From positions 181,438,596 through 181,502,595 of the forward strand of contig CM062288.1 of the NCBI GenBank assembly GCA_031216915.1: 64,000 bases of DNA. The letters are read 5' to 3'. The position numbers were made by a program, and so were the translations under genes. Shown here one piece after another: positions 42,605 through 54,401 of this stretch. Under the pieces are notes generated by a model. It did no database searches, had not been told where the DNA came from, and saw only the letters and a program-made list of their open reading frames with translations. The DNA is from Pictodentalium vernedei (lineage: Eukaryota; Mollusca; Scaphopoda; Dentaliida; Dentaliidae). Positions within the stretch are counted from its first letter, which is position 1. Every line of letters starts with the position of its first letter.

Positions 42605-43800
42605 TTATAGTTGCTAGCTGGCTATCATCATTCCTCAAGAATAGACAGCAGCCTGTATCAATAAATGGTAATCTGTCAAAAGACTTCCATCTTGAATGTG
42701 GAGTCCCACAGGGCAGTTGACTTGGTCCTGTTCTGTTTCTATTCTATATTTCAAAAATGTTCACCATCATTGAATCTCACCTGCCTGATGTCCATGGTTA
42801 TGCTGATGACACACAGGTCTATTTCTCTTTTCGACCATCAATCAAGAATCCAACTAAAGCTCTAGAAACTATTGAATCATGTATTTCGGACATTCACACA
42901 TTGATGGTTTCAAACAAATTAATGATAAATGATGATAAGACTGAATTCCTAATAATTGGTTCACGTCAGCAACTCACTAAAGTTGACATCAATTCAGTGA
43001 AAGAAGGAGATTCCACCATTAGTGCAAGTAACAGTGTACGGAATCTTGGTGCCTTCTTCGACTTTACCATGTCTATGCACAGACATGTTACAAATATGTA
43101 CAATAAGGCTTTCAGGGGTCTATACGAAGTTAAACAGATAAGACAGTTCCTCACCAAAGACTCAACAAAAACCCTAGTTCATGCCTTTGTAACTTCACAT
43201 TTGGATTATTGTAATGCCTTACTGTTCAACCTTCCACAATATCAGTACTCTCGCCTGCAGATGGTATTAAATGCATCAGCCCAAGTGGTATGTAGAGTAT
43301 CACGATCTCAACACATCACTCCTGTTCTGAGGGATATGCACTGGCTGCCAGTCAAGTACAGAATAATTTTTAAAACTTTATTATTAGTTTTTATGACACA
43401 AAACAACATGTCACCAGCCTACTTAGAATAACTCATTAATACCAAGAATGTGTGTCAATATAACCTGAGGTCCGATGGTAAAATGCTGCTACATGTTTCA
43501 AAACATAGGTGTAAGACATTTGGAGATAGGTCATTCACATTTGCTGGCCATCACTTGTGGAATAATTTACCAGAACACCTAAAAAGACTGTCAAATGTCA
43601 ACCTTTTCAAGAAAGATCTCAAAACATACCTGTTTCAAAAAGCCTATAAGTGATGTTGTGGACTGTAAGATACTGTATATATTCCGTTTGTATATTTGCA
43701 TGAGCTCAGTAGCATGTACAGTGCCTTAGAATATGGTTCTATTATCTTCGGAACTATAATTTTGGCACTATATAAATGTGTATATTATTATTATTATAAA
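42605..43800 (+). mobile_element. 5'-truncated CR1/L2-type LINE
   Basis: The 3' third of a non-LTR retrotransposon, cut at the 5' side near the reverse-transcriptase fingers. It ends with GGCACTATATAAATGTG and a run of ATT units near 43,797, the usual 3' end of CR1/L2-like elements. 5' truncation is the normal result of incomplete target-primed reverse transcription. The adjoining palindromic MITE ends at 42,512. Confidence 0.8.
42610..43653 (+). pseudogene. LINE reverse transcriptase, C-terminal part
   Basis: One frame runs 347 codons from 42,610 to the natural stop at 43,651, broken only by TGA at 42,718 and TAA at 43,429. Landmarks are VASWLSSFLKNR (fingers), ECGVPQGS, the active site HGYADDTQVYF, NDDKTEF, GAFFDF (for the usual LGVxxD) and SHLDYCNALL, and near the end HWLPVKYRI and GDRSFTFAGHHLWNNLP. 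This order is standard for CR1/L2 and Rex relatives. With just two in-frame stops and no frameshift, the copy is fairly young. The family protein does target-primed reverse transcription; the endonuclease domain is absent here. Confidence 0.85.
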
Positions 43801-44168
43801 ACTGTTGTGGAAGAATGATACTACAACAACTTTTTCCTGATGTGAATTCAGCAAATCTCAGTCATGTCAGATTTTGAGGTATACCCTCCTAAACGTACCA
43901 AAACCTAGACCGAACTCAAAATTCCAATACTGCTCATCTCCACCATATTTCATTTGAGTTGAACCATGGGCAATCAAAGTCATTATTTGCCGAATTAATG
44001 CTGACATGAAACCAGAGATACAGAGGAGCCTACTCAGTCTGTCAAAGAAGATGTATTGAAATAAATTTATGGGCAGTTTATCTCTAGAAAACAGAACAGT
44101 AACCAAATCCCTGTAAATTGAATACCCCTGTTAAATGAATATTTTTTTCTGACAAAGTGGCTTTTACT
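43801..44168. other. No gene seen
   Basis: AT-rich DNA. A possible 27-base micro-exon (CAG before 43,852, GTATAC after 43,878) was noted but is too short to support. Confidence 0.3.
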
Positions 44169-44397
44169 TAACACTTGAGAGCTTAATTCTGACTTTGATA
44201 ACTTTTAATGCAAAGGAAAAGGTGTCCCAACATGCATTGTTTGGGTAAACTCAAAACTTGTTTTCTAAGTGCCTTGTCAGTTGTTTCTAGACAAGTCTTG
44301 GCCGCCTCTGTAGGAAACAACTGCAAAGCCACAGGAGATTAACTTTCAAAGTATAGTAAAAAAATGTATAAAACTCTCCAGACCCTTAAGGGTTAAC
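44169..44397. repeat. MITE of the TAACCCTTAAGGG type, copy 1
   Basis: Nearly collinear with 59,846-60,088 (GCTTAATTCTGACTTTGATAA, AACATGCATTGTTTGGG, CTCCAGACCCTTAAGGGTT). The central hairpin that is complete in the other copy is largely missing here. Confidence 0.65.
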
Positions 44398-44500
44398 AGA
44401 GTCTACTGTACTGTGTAAAATGGATATAAATATTCTTTTTTTTCCAATTTAAAATTTAAGGTAGTTCACCACACCTTACAAAAGATATTCTTGGAAAAAT

Positions 44501-44877
44501 TATTATATTTATTTATTTATTGGTGTTTAAGGTCACATACTTATGCATAATGACTAATCGTGACCGTGACAGTTTTACGGGTGGAGGAAGCCGGAGTACC
44601 CGGAGAGAACCACTGAGCAACGATATAGCAGCTGTCAGCTCTCCAACATCGTAACTCTGAACTCTGCACTGCAGCACAAGCAGGGTTAGATTGGTTGAAG
44701 ACATGCGCACCATCGACGTGCAGTACGCCTCAGTACACAATGTCATCGTGCCCCCATGTAGGCAATCGGGGTGAAGTGTCTTGCCCAAGGACACAACGCG
44801 GTTGCCGCAGGTGGGATTCGAACCGAGGACCTCTCGGCTTGCAGCCTGCACCTCTACCAACTGAGCTACCGCACCCC
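44501..44877 (-). repeat. SINE with tRNA-derived head
   Basis: Complete minus-strand copy: box B as GGATTCGAACC and box A as CCTCTACCAACTGAGCTACC on the plus strand, the full body, and the tail ending in (AAAT)n at 44,501. The target duplication TCTTGGAAAAAT is exact over 12 bp (44,489-44,500 and 44,878-44,889). Confidence 0.88.
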
Positions 44878-44889
44878 TCTTGGAAAAAT

Positions 44890-45136
44890 AGATAGTTTGC
44901 CTTCTGTAGCACAGATACCAGCCAATACATTGTAAGTTTTAGTACTCCTCTGTTATATAAACCATCATAACTTAATAACTGAGAATGGTAATGCATATTG
45001 GTAATGGTATTAGTTTTGACAGGGTTAAAAAAAAGAGGATGGGGTGATAAAATTGTTCAAAACAATGTGACCCATCTGTTGCTGGGATAGTAAATCTCTT
45101 AAAAAACAAAAAAAATTTTCAGAAACTACATTTATT
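44890..45136. other. No gene seen
   Basis: Short AT-rich spacer between the SINE and the next satellite-bearing element; no ORF or repeat recognised. Confidence 0.35.
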
Positions 45137-47900
45137 AGCTCACCTGACTGAAAGTCAGGGTGAGCTTTTCTTATCACTCTTCGTCCGTCGTCTGTCCATC
45201 GTCCGTCATCCTGCGTGAAGGTGGTGTTTGAGCCTCTTTCTCCTAAACCACTGGCCACATTTTAATTAAATTTCATGTAAGTAGTGGTTATATAGGGGCA
45301 TTTGGGTTATTCTTCAAATTGGATTTCTGATCATATTGTGGAGTGGGGTGGGGCCAAAATGCACAAAATATTAAAAAATCTTCTTCTCATGAATCAGCCA
45401 TAGCAGAGACTTGATATTTGGTATACAGCTTCCATTTGAGGTGTAGACTCAAGTTTGTTCAAGAGAAGTTTGACGGGCAATATTTACCTTTGTTCTGAGA
45501 GGGGCAAGAATTTTTGCCCCGCCCAAAATTTCTACTTTCTGAACCCAGAGGCCGATTTGAACCAAATTTAATATGAGGTATTATTGGGTTATAAGTACTT
45601 GATTTATGCCAAAATTTTTTTCCTGCAGCCCCGTGGGAACCACAGGAGCTAAAAATAGAAAAAAATTAAAACGCCCATATCTCCAAAACTGCACGGCACT
45701 GAGAATTTTTATTTGGTGCAAAGCTTCCTTAGGACCAACAGAAAGGATTGGTAAAAAAAATTGCCATCGGTTTTATCATAGGGTACATTTTCTGGACTTT
45801 GAAAAAGTGCTGAGTCAGCACTTTTTAACACTGTAGGCAATGGGAAGAATATTGAAAAATATTCTTCTCCAGATCCAGCAGGCAGAATCTTTTGATATTT
45901 GTCTGCAACATTGTAGGGTAGATCTGGTTCAAGTTTGTTCAAATTGGCCCCCTGGGTTCATATTTGGGCTCAGTATAGGAGCCCGATTTCGAACTTAGTG
46001 CATTTCAGGCAAATTTCTTAAAAAATCTTCTTCTCCAGATCCAGCAGGCAAAATCTTTTGATATTTGATATGCGACATTGTGGGGTGGATCTGATTCAAG
46101 TTTGTTCAAACCGGCCCCCTGGATTCATATTTGGGCTCATGAAAGAAGCTCGAATTGGAACTTAGTGCATTTCAGGAAAATTTCTTAAAGAATCTTCTTC
46201 TCCAGATCCAGCAGGCAGAATCTTTTGATATTTGGTATGCAACATTGTGGGGTGGATCTGATTCAAGTTTGTTCAAATTGGCCCCCTGGATTCATATTTG
46301 GGCTCACTATAGAAGCCTGAATTCGAACGTAGTGCATTTCAGGCAAATTTCTTAAAAAAATCTTCTTCTCCAGATCCAGCAGGCAGAATCTTTTGATATT
46401 TGGTATGCGACATTGTGGGGTGGATCTGATTCAAGTTTGTTCAAATCGGCCCCCTGGGTTTATATTTGGGCTCAGTATAGTGAACTTAGTGCATTTCAGG
46501 CAATTTCTTTGAAAATATTCTCAAGATCCAGCAGGCAAAATCTTTTGATATTGGGTATGCACCATGCTTAGGGGGGTGAGATTCAATTTTGTTCAAGCCA
46601 AGTCCCTGGGTTCATATTTGGGCTCACTGTGGGAGCCTGAATTATAACTTAGTTCAATAACTTAGTTCAAAATGAGGAATTTTCTTAAAAAATCTTCTTC
46701 AGATCCAGTCAGAATGTTTTGATATTTGGTATGCAGCATCCTTAGGGGGTGAGATTCAAGATTGTTCAAGTCATGTTCCTAGGTCCATATTTGGGCTCAC
46801 TGTGGGAGCCCGAATGATAACTTAGTTCAAAATGAGGAATTTTGTTTAAAAATCTTCTTCTTCCGACCCAGCCGTCGGAATGTTTTGATATTGTGTATGC
46901 AGTATCCTTAGGGGGGTGAGATTCAAGTTTGTTCAAGCCATGTCCCTAGGTCCATATTTGGGCTCACTATGGGAGCTTGAATTGTAACTTAGTTCGAAAT
47001 GAGGAATTTTCTTTAAAAATCTTCTTCTTCTTCAGATCCAGCAGTCGGAATGTTTTGATATGTGGTGTGTAGCATCCTTGGGGGAGGGGGGGGGGGGGTG
47101 TGAGGGGAGGGAGATTGAAGTTTTTGTTAAAGCCAAGTCCCTGGGTCCATATTTGAGCTCCCTGTGGGAGCCCAAATTATAACTTAGTCAATATGAGGAA
47201 TTTTTCTTTAAAAATCTTCTTCAGATTCAGCAGTCGGAATGTTTTGATATATGGCATGCAGCAACCCTAGGGGGCTGAGATTCAAATTTGTTCAAGCCAA
47301 GTCCCTTGGTTCATATTTGGGCTCACTAAGGTAACCCGAATAACAACTTAGTTCAAAATTAGGAATTTTCTTTAAAAATCTTCTTCAGATCCAGCAGATG
47401 AATGCTTTTGATATTTTTTATGCAGCATCCTTGGGGGGGGGGGGGGGGGGGGTGGGGGGGTGGGGGGGGGGGGTAAGATTCAAGTTTGTTCAAGCAATGT
47501 CCCTAGGTCAATATTTGGGCTCATTGTGGGAACTCGAATTGTAACTTAGTTCAAAATGAGGAATTTTCTTTAAAAATCTTCTTCTTCAGATCCAGCAGTA
47601 GTAATGTTTTGATATTTGGTGTGCAGCATCCTTAGGGGGTGAGATTCAAGTTTGTTAAAGCCAAGTCCCTGGGTTCATATATGGGCTCCCTGTGGGAGCC
47701 TGAATTATAACTTAGTTCAATATGAGGAATATTCTTTAAAAATCTTTTTTTTTTTAGATCCACTGGTCAGAATCTTTGGATATTTGGTATAAGCTTTTCT
47801 TAGGAGGAGCAGATGAAACTTGTTGAAATCAATTCTCTGGGTTGATATTTAGGCTACCATGTCAGGTGAGCGCCCTCAGGCCCCCTGGGGCCTCTTGTTT
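45137..47900. mobile_element. Satellite-bearing element with about twelve 165-bp monomers
   Basis: Ends: AGCTCACCTGAC at 45,137 and GTCAGGTGAGC at 47,861-47,871, then a GGCCCCCTGGGGCC hairpin and TCTTGTTTA. The left end folds on itself (AGCTCACCTGACTGAAAGTC/AGGGTGAGCT) and is followed by CGTCCGTCGTCTGTCC. From about 45,845 roughly twelve monomers run to 47,790. Each holds ATCTTCTTCTCCAGATCCAGC, TTTTGATATTTGG, GATTCAAGTTTGTTCAA and TTCATATTTGGGCTCA. G-runs at 47,083-47,100 and 47,433-47,473 interrupt two monomers. Non-coding. Confidence 0.78.
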
Positions 47901-47954
47901 ATACAGCATCACATTCACTGTGCCATAGTATTAACAACTGTATCCTAGGAACCC

Positions 47955-48075
47955 ATGGGTATGCATGCAGTAATTCAGTTAGAGCATTATTCTTCAGTTC
48001 AAAAGGCCATAGGTCAGATCTCGAACTGTGTCATCTGCATTGTATCCTTGGGCAAGACCCTTAAGGCCCCGCAAA
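47955..48075 (+). repeat. SINE head fragment
   Basis: A tRNA-like head (GTAATTCAGTTAGAGCA, then GGTCAGATCTCGAACTG) is followed by only the first part of the SINE body (TGTATCCTTGGGCAAGACCC). Diverged and truncated. Confidence 0.5.
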
Positions 48076-48149
48076 GTAGATCTTCTGTTTTTCAGGCCAT
48101 TTTTGTAAAAGTGCATGTGGGCGGGCGTTTTTTTGCTTGAGTTGTGTTA

Positions 48150-48356
48150 ACAACCGAGGAGACCTATGGTTTGGTGATGGTCGGTGTGCGTCCGGGCATC
48201 TGGGCAGGTGTCCAGGGCATCCTTGCACTGTTGGCACAATAACTTGACAAACTTTCTTCAGTTTGGCTAATATGTGCTGTACAGGTCTTTTGTAATAATA
48301 TCTCAATTGGCCTGGCCCGATTTTTCATTGCACATTTATGGGCCTTCATTCGTCAA
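48150..48356. repeat. Satellite array, left part
   Basis: The monomer text (AATAACTTGACAAACTTTC, TACAGGTCTTTTGTAATAA, TATCTCAATTGGCCTGGCCC, GGGCCTTCATTCGTCAATTT) breaks off at 48,356 and resumes at 54,857. DIRS element B lies in between. Confidence 0.65.
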
Positions 48357-48617
48357 TTTCTTATCAACCTACTCACAATTGTTTACTACAGGCTTGCACT
48401 ACAGTGGAAGTCCCTAACTCGGATAAAATACTCTCTATTTTTGTCTTTCCCAAGCAAGTTGGGAAAGAAAAGTGGTGCAAAAGCACCAATAAAAATAAGC
48501 CAAAACTGGGTCGAGTGCAACCGGCGCAGACCCAGTACGGGACGCTCTCTCCCAAGTACAACTCCACGACTTCCGTTGCCAGTGCGCATATACCGTCTCT
48601 AAAGACTCATTCTTTTT
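48357..48617. repeat. DIRS B left inverted terminal repeat
   Basis: Begins TTTCTTATCAACCTACTCAC. From CAATTGTTTACTACAGGC to CTCATTCTTTTT it is almost exactly the complement of 54,570-54,815. Confidence 0.9.
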
Positions 48618-49064
48618 AAAATCTGCTTCGTGTCGAGATGTTTTTGCACGCTTATCAGTGTTCCACCAGCTCGATGTTTGATGATTCCTGATTCATTATA
48701 CCACAGTGTATCCTTTGTATTCTCAGGAACAGTGTTTTATATATTCTCTTTTCTATTATATGTCCATAATGTATATTTATTTGCTCTCTCTCGAGTCGCG
48801 CGCGAATTTCGCGTGCCATGCAGTTCGGACTTAGATTTTTTCACAATTATTGTTAATGCTTTTTTTGCAAAATTTTCTAATTGTGTTAGAGTTAGGTGTC
48901 AGCGGGGTACAACTCCTGCAGTGTTTCTTCTTTCTTTTGAGAGTAGTCTTCCTGTTGGGTGGTTCCCGGTCGACCTTCTGGGGTCTTTGTTTCTGTCACC
49001 TTTCTCTCTTCTTTGGGGGTGTTCTGTTTTCTCATCTCACCTTCTCTGCTCCTCTCACCTCTAT

Positions 49065-51212
49065 CATGCCCAGGACAATTCCCTGTGGGCAATGTCTGCT
49101 GCCAAAGCATGTGGACGATGTACATTCGTCTTGTTCCTCCTGTAATGGGTGTTCGGCCGAGCGGCCGTGTGGTGTCTGTGGAACATGGTCTTCCACCTTC
49201 TGGGCGTCAGTAAACCGTGTCATTCGTTCTCGTGGCCGTGCCTCCCGCTCCCGCGGGAAAGGACAACGTGGTCGTTCGGGGCCTCCCGAGTCGACTTTGT
49301 TTGGTGAGAGTTATTCCTCCTCTGTGGGGGATGTGCAGTCTTTTCCTGTGGTGGATACTGCGGGAGCCGTTGAGTGTTCTGGTGTAGAGATGCCTGGTTC
49401 CGGGACTACGGTCCCCCTCCAGTCGACATCTGAGGCTGTCACTAGGGTTGTGACTCCTCCTTCAGAGCCGAGCCGGTGTGCTCTCTCCACTATTTCACCA
49501 GCCTCAACGACTCTCGACGTATCTACTACTGCTGCTGGCCCGTCTGCTTCGTTATCTGTTTCAGCCGGCCTCGGCTTTTCGCTGCAGGGGACTGCAGGAC
49601 TGTCCGATACTGTAGACGTGGGATATCGGCCTCAGCCTTCCCTGACTTCAACTCGGCGAAGTCGGAAGGGGCTGCCGGCCGAGCCCATCACCGAGCCCAA
49701 TATGAACTCCGTGGCGTTTCCGTCTACTCACTCTGGTCACACGACCAGTTTTGGGGGACCAACGCCTTTTGTGCAGCCTGGACCTTCTGCCCCGCAGAGG
49801 TCCGCGGTGACTCTCATGAGTTCTCGCAATATTGATCCTCGGGGTGCATCGTACCCCTATACACGTCTGCCTTCAGATGTTTCGGCTGCCGCCCGTCGTC
49901 CCGCGTCGGGTGTTTTGGAGGATCGTGACCCTTCGCTGGTTAAGAGGGTCAGAGGTGAAGCCACTTTGCCGGTTCGCTCCCCTGTCGAACTGGTCGGTAC
50001 AGGCAGTGAGCTTAGGGAGGCCCTCTCCTTACTCACTCAGGTTCTTTCTAAGAGCCTTCCTGTTGATTCCAGCGAGGCTATGGGTGGTTTCCAGGCGCCT
50101 CCTATGGCGCCGCCTCCCGGGATTGGAAACAGGCCGGTTTCCGATTCCTCTGGTGTCCCGACACCATGGGAGGCGTCGGCTGGTTTGCCCACGATGGGCT
50201 ATGTGTCTTCCGACTCTGGGGAGGAGTCCGACATGCTTGAGGTTGAGGGCCAGCAGTCTTCGGACTTGGGGGCGGCTCTTGACTTTGTGTTTGGGTTTCT
50301 GCCTGAGCTCAAACCTGCTAACCAGCCGACAGTGTCAGCCTGGCCGCGATCATCGGTCGCGTGCCAACAGCCTATGGAGCAACCTGCTTCTGGGTGCCTT
50401 CGACCGTGCCAGTCTGTACAGGTGGTTGAGGCTTTTTCAGCATTGGATGCCAAGCTGAATTCCAAGGCTTTGAAGACTTCGTTCTTCACCAGGGTTGACA
50501 CCTTTTTGCCTCCTGTGCGTTATCGTTCCTACGATTCCGCCAATCCGTCAGTCTGCCAATCTTTGACGGTTCTGGATCAGGACTCCACTTCCCTCGGCTT
50601 TCCAAGCCCAAGTCTGCCGTCATTCCAGTGACGACTCTGGAGTCCACGTTGGGCTTATCTAGAGAGATGCTTGGCATGTTTTCTCTCTCAGATCACGTCA
50701 TCTCAGCTTTGGCTGCTTATCTGCCTCCAGATAAGTTTGACGAGGTACAGGCTCCTTTGCGTGTGCTGTGCAAGGCGCTTATGCACCTTACTCACACGCA
50801 TGCCTGTAACACGGCCAATTTGGAATTAGTTCGAAGGGACGCTGTGCTGGACACAGGAAGATCCCTTCCCGAGGAGCAGCGTGCTACTCTTCGATCTGCT
50901 TCTTTGGCAGGTCCGCAACTTTTCCATGGTTCCGTGTTGACGGTCCGGGATGACGTCCTACGTCATTCCAAAGATCAGCTGCTGTTTCGTCAGCTTGATC
51001 GGCCTTCTCGGGGAGGCAAGGGCCGTTCCAAGCCTAACAAGTACCCTTCTGCTTCCTCTGTGAAGCAAAAGGCTGGTCCTTCTGCCGCCGCCTCTACTTC
51101 TTACTCACGGGGTAAAGGTAGGGGTCGGCAGAATCGAGGGAAGTCTCAGGATTCTTCATTTAGCAGAGGAGGTGGTTTCTCCTCTCGCGGGTCTCGTCGG
51201 GGCTCGAAATGA
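49065..51212 (+). pseudogene. DIRS B ORF1 (gag-like) region
   Basis: The start is taken at ATG 49,065 (ATCATGCCCAGG), since the matching region of element A starts at the equivalent Met. The N-terminus has paired Cys motifs (CGQC, CSSCNGC, CGVCGTW) and a basic Arg/Ser/Gly stretch (RSRGRASRSRGKG). A long Ser/Pro-rich middle follows, and a basic Gly/Arg-rich end (SRGKGRGRQNRGK, GGGFSSRGSRRG). Nucleic-acid packaging is the inferred role. It is read as part of the fossil element. Confidence 0.75.
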
Positions 51213-53202
51213 AGGTCCTCACCTCGACTCGTCCCAGGTTGGAGGAAGGATAGCAGAGTTCGCAGACCATTGGACCACCATCACATCCGATCCATGGGTG
51301 TTAGATGTTGTTCGGTCCGGGCTGCGCATATCCTTCCGACGGCACCCCACTCTGTCAAGGGTGCCTCTTCCAACCACAGTTCCTTCAGACGTTTTACGTC
51401 GGGAAGTTTTGTCCACGGAGATTGCCAATCTCCTGGCAAAGGGGGCGATCGAGGTCGTCAAGAACGTTCAGTCAGTGGGTTTCTATTCCCGCCTGTTCTT
51501 GGTGCCGAAGAAGGACGGCCGACTCCGACCGGTTATCGATCTGAGTATCCTGAACCAGTCTATCATTGCTCCCAAGTTCAGCATGGAGACTTTCAGGTCG
51601 GTCCGCCAATCAATTCACCAGGGAGATTTCGCAGCCAGCATCGACCTGCGAGACGCTTACTTCCACGTTCCGATGCATCGGGTGTCACGGAAGTATCTCA
51701 GGTTCGCTTTTCTGGGGCGAGTTTACCAGTTCAAGGCCATGCCTTTCGGCCTCAACCTGGCTCCTTGGGCGTTCACCAGACTGATTTCGCATGTGATAGT
51801 GTTCCATCGCACACAGTCCAGGGTGACTACTTCGGCATATCTGGACGATTTCCTCCAGAGGCATTCCAATGCTGCCTTACTGGAATCGAATGTCGCCACT
51901 CTGTTGAGCTTGCTCACGTCGCTAGGATTCAGAGTCAACGAGGAGAAGTCGGACCTGGTCCCTTCTCAGTCGTTTTGTCATCTGGGGATGTCTTTCCAAA
52001 CCAAATTCAATTTGGTGGCTGTTCCCCAGGCCAAGGCTGTGATTCTCTCAGCTTTTGCTCTGACTCTGTCCCAGTCCAGGTCCGCGACCGTTCGGAGTTT
52101 TCTCCGGCTGATCGGTCTCTGCGCTTCGGTGACGGATCTCATTCCTCTAGGTCGGCTGCGTGTCAGACCTCTCCAACACTTTCTGCTCAGTCGTTGGAGA
52201 CCGAATGTAGATTCTCTGGATCAGGTGCTTCCGTTTCCGGACTCTCTGTATCCTCACCTTCTTCCCTGGACAGATGTTCAGTGGATTACGCAGGGTGTTC
52301 CGCTGGACTTACCCACGTCCGATCACGTTCTGACGGCAGATGCCAGCGATCTCGGATGGGGTGCGACGTTGGATCCTCTCGGTCTTTCCCTACACGGGAT
52401 GTGGGACCAGGATCAAGCAGCTCTACACATCAACCAGAAGGAGCTTCTTGCTCTTCTTCTGAGTTTCAGGCAGTGGATCCCTCACCTGTCGAATCGCCAG
52501 GTCCTTCTACTATCCTACAATTCGACAGTGGTTGCTTACATTCGGAACAAGGGCGGCACGCACTCGCTTCCGATGTACGAGTTAGCTCGGGATCTTTTAC
52601 TGCTCGCTCAGGATGTTCACGCCGGAGTGGTTGTTCGTCACATTCCCGGTCGTCTGAACGTCCTAGCCGACTCCCTGTCCCGACAGGGCAGGGTTATTTC
52701 CACCGAGTGGATGCTTCACAGGGCAGTGTTCCAGTCGCTTTGCGATCTCTGGGGACGTCCCCACATCGACCTATTTGCGACTCGTTGGAACCATCAGGTG
52801 GACACTTTCGTGTCCCCGTGTCCAGATCCTCTGGCTTTTGCCGTGGACGCTCTGTCACTCGATTGGAACGGTCTAGTCGGCTACGCCTTCCCGTCGGTTC
52901 CGATTCTTCCTCAGGTTCTCGCCAAAATTCGAACCTGCAGTTGTCGAATCATTCTGATCGCTCCCCTGTCACCTCAGCGGGTGTGGATCAATCAGCTCCG
53001 CTCGCTGATGGCGGCGGTTCCGGCACGTCTCCCGCTATGTCGCGACCTTCTTTGTCAAGGTTGCCCGAGGAGGTTTCACATCGACCCGACTTCATTGTGC
53101 CTTCACGCATATCTTTTGTCAGGTCCTGTCTCCTCCGTAGAGGTTTTTCGAGACGAGCAGTGGAGTGCATTTCTTCTTCAAGGAGGCACTCCACTGGTTT
53201 AG
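51172..53202 (+). CDS. DIRS B reverse transcriptase-RNase H
   Basis: An open frame of 676 codons. RT motifs in order are KKDGRLRPVIDLS, ASIDLRDAYFHVP, MPFGLNLAPWAFTR and the active site YLDD (residues 223-226), with Leu where most retroelements have Met or Ala. RNase H follows, with DASDLGWG at about residue 390 and ALHINQKELLAL. Then comes a DLFATRWNHQ...DALSLDW segment that DIRS-like proteins usually carry between RNase H and recombinase. The family copies its RNA into circular DNA in the cell. It overlaps ORF1 by some 40 bases and the recombinase frame extensively. Confidence 0.88.
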   Translation: MVSPLAGLVGARNEGPHLDSSQVGGRIAEFADHWTTITSDPWVLDVVRSGLRISFRRHPTLSRVPLPTTVPSDVLRREVLSTEIANLLAKGAIEVVKNVQSVGFYSRLFLVPKKDGRLRPVIDLSILNQSIIAPKFSMETFRSVRQSIHQGDFAASIDLRDAYFHVPMHRVSRKYLRFAFLGRVYQFKAMPFGLNLAPWAFTRLISHVIVFHRTQSRVTTSAYLDDFLQRHSNAALLESNVATLLSLLTSLGFRVNEEKSDLVPSQSFCHLGMSFQTKFNLVAVPQAKAVILSAFALTLSQSRSATVRSFLRLIGLCASVTDLIPLGRLRVRPLQHFLLSRWRPNVDSLDQVLPFPDSLYPHLLPWTDVQWITQGVPLDLPTSDHVLTADASDLGWGATLDPLGLSLHGMWDQDQAALHINQKELLALLLSFRQWIPHLSNRQVLLLSYNSTVVAYIRNKGGTHSLPMYELARDLLLLAQDVHAGVVVRHIPGRLNVLADSLSRQGRVISTEWMLHRAVFQSLCDLWGRPHIDLFATRWNHQVDTFVSPCPDPLAFAVDALSLDWNGLVGYAFPSVPILPQVLAKIRTCSCRIILIAPLSPQRVWINQLRSLMAAVPARLPLCRDLLCQGCPRRFHIDPTSLCLHAYLLSGPVSSVEVFRDEQWSAFLLQGGTPLV

Positions 53203-54184
53203 CTTATGCAGCTAAATGGAAGGTCTTCTGTCGATGGTGTGCAGATCACTCTGTTGATTATGCCAATCCTTCGATTTCACAGATTGCGGAGTTTCTGGTA
53301 TATCTGTTTGATTCTCGGGGTCTCCAGTCTGTTACCATCAAGGGTTACAGGTCTATGCTTTCAGAGACTTTTTCTTATGTGGGGAAGCGTCGCATCGGCA
53401 CTAATCCTTATCTCTCCAAGCTTGTTCGGCACTTTTCTTTGAAAAGGCCTCGGACTTTGCAGCTTACTCCACGATGGAATCTTTCGTGGGTGCTGCTTTG
53501 CTTGGGGGGGGGGGGGGGGGGGGGGGCGCCGTTCGAACCTTTATCCCAGGTGGATATGCATTTTCTCACATATAAGACGGCTTTTCTGATGGCATTTGCT
53601 TCGGCCAGACGGGTTAGTGAGCTTCACGCCCTCTCGGTTGACCCGGCCTTTTTTAGGAGCTCTCCCAACAGTGTTACTTTTACCACTGATTGCTCCTTTT
53701 TGGCTAAGAATCAGTTACCAGATACTACTCCTCCTCCTATCTGTATCAGGGCTCTTCCCTCTGTTGAGGGTACTCGCCCTTTGCTCTGTCCGGTCCGTGC
53801 TATTTGCATTTATCTTGATCGGACACGCTTCATACGGAAGGGCAGAAAACGTTTTTTTTTCTGTCTCTCATTCCGGGTCGACAGAAGATCTCTCCTCAAT
53901 CCATTTCTCGATGGATTTGTCTTGCTATTCGTACGGCTTATAGTCGTTTAGCAGCTGGCGATTGTATTACCAATTGTATTTCTGCCCACGAGGTGTGGGC
54001 ACTGTCTACCTCTTGGGCTTATTCTAACTCCGTCAAGTTGTCGGATGTTATGCAGGCAGCCTACTGGAGAAATGCTTCTACTTTCTCCACCTTTTATTTA
54101 CGCCAGTTGCAGGAGCAGTCGGAGGACCTTTTTGCCCTGGGTCCTCTTTCTTCTGCTCAGGCTGTTGTCTGCCATAGCCATTAG
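53190..54184 (+). pseudogene. DIRS B tyrosine recombinase region
   Basis: It carries KWKVFCRWC, EFLVYLFDSR, KGYRSMLSETFSYVGK, then the catalytic signature RRVSELHAL and a C-terminal part with TSWAYSNSVKL. DIRS-group enzymes of this type recombine circular element DNA into the target without duplicating it. The region partly overlaps the RT-RNase H frame. Confidence 0.85.
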
Positions 54185-54401
54185 GCTTCTTGAAGGTCAG
54201 TTTCAGCCTTGTGCTGTTACTGTCCTTTTTCTGTCTGTGTGTCACACAGGCTCATATGTCTCTTTTCATTGTCCTTTACCAATGATTGCGACATTATGGT
54301 TGATAAGCCTCGGGACCTCTTCCTTCTACTTCACGGTTCCAGTGCACTAGGGTTATGTGGGGGTTGGTTATGCGATTCCCTCCAGCCTTTTGTCTATTCA
54401 G

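Noticed and set aside
43852-43878. Micro-exon QISVMSDFE with acceptor and donor
   Set aside because: 27 bases with splice-like edges is easily chance; no neighbour exon supports it.
45845-47790. CRISPR-like array
   Set aside because: Whole monomers of about 165 bp are repeated without constant repeats and unique spacers; it is a satellite array in an animal genome.
49065-49260. Host zinc-finger gene, from the CxxC motifs
   Set aside because: The equivalent region sits at the same place in DIRS A, between the terminal repeat and the RT, so it is the element's ORF1.
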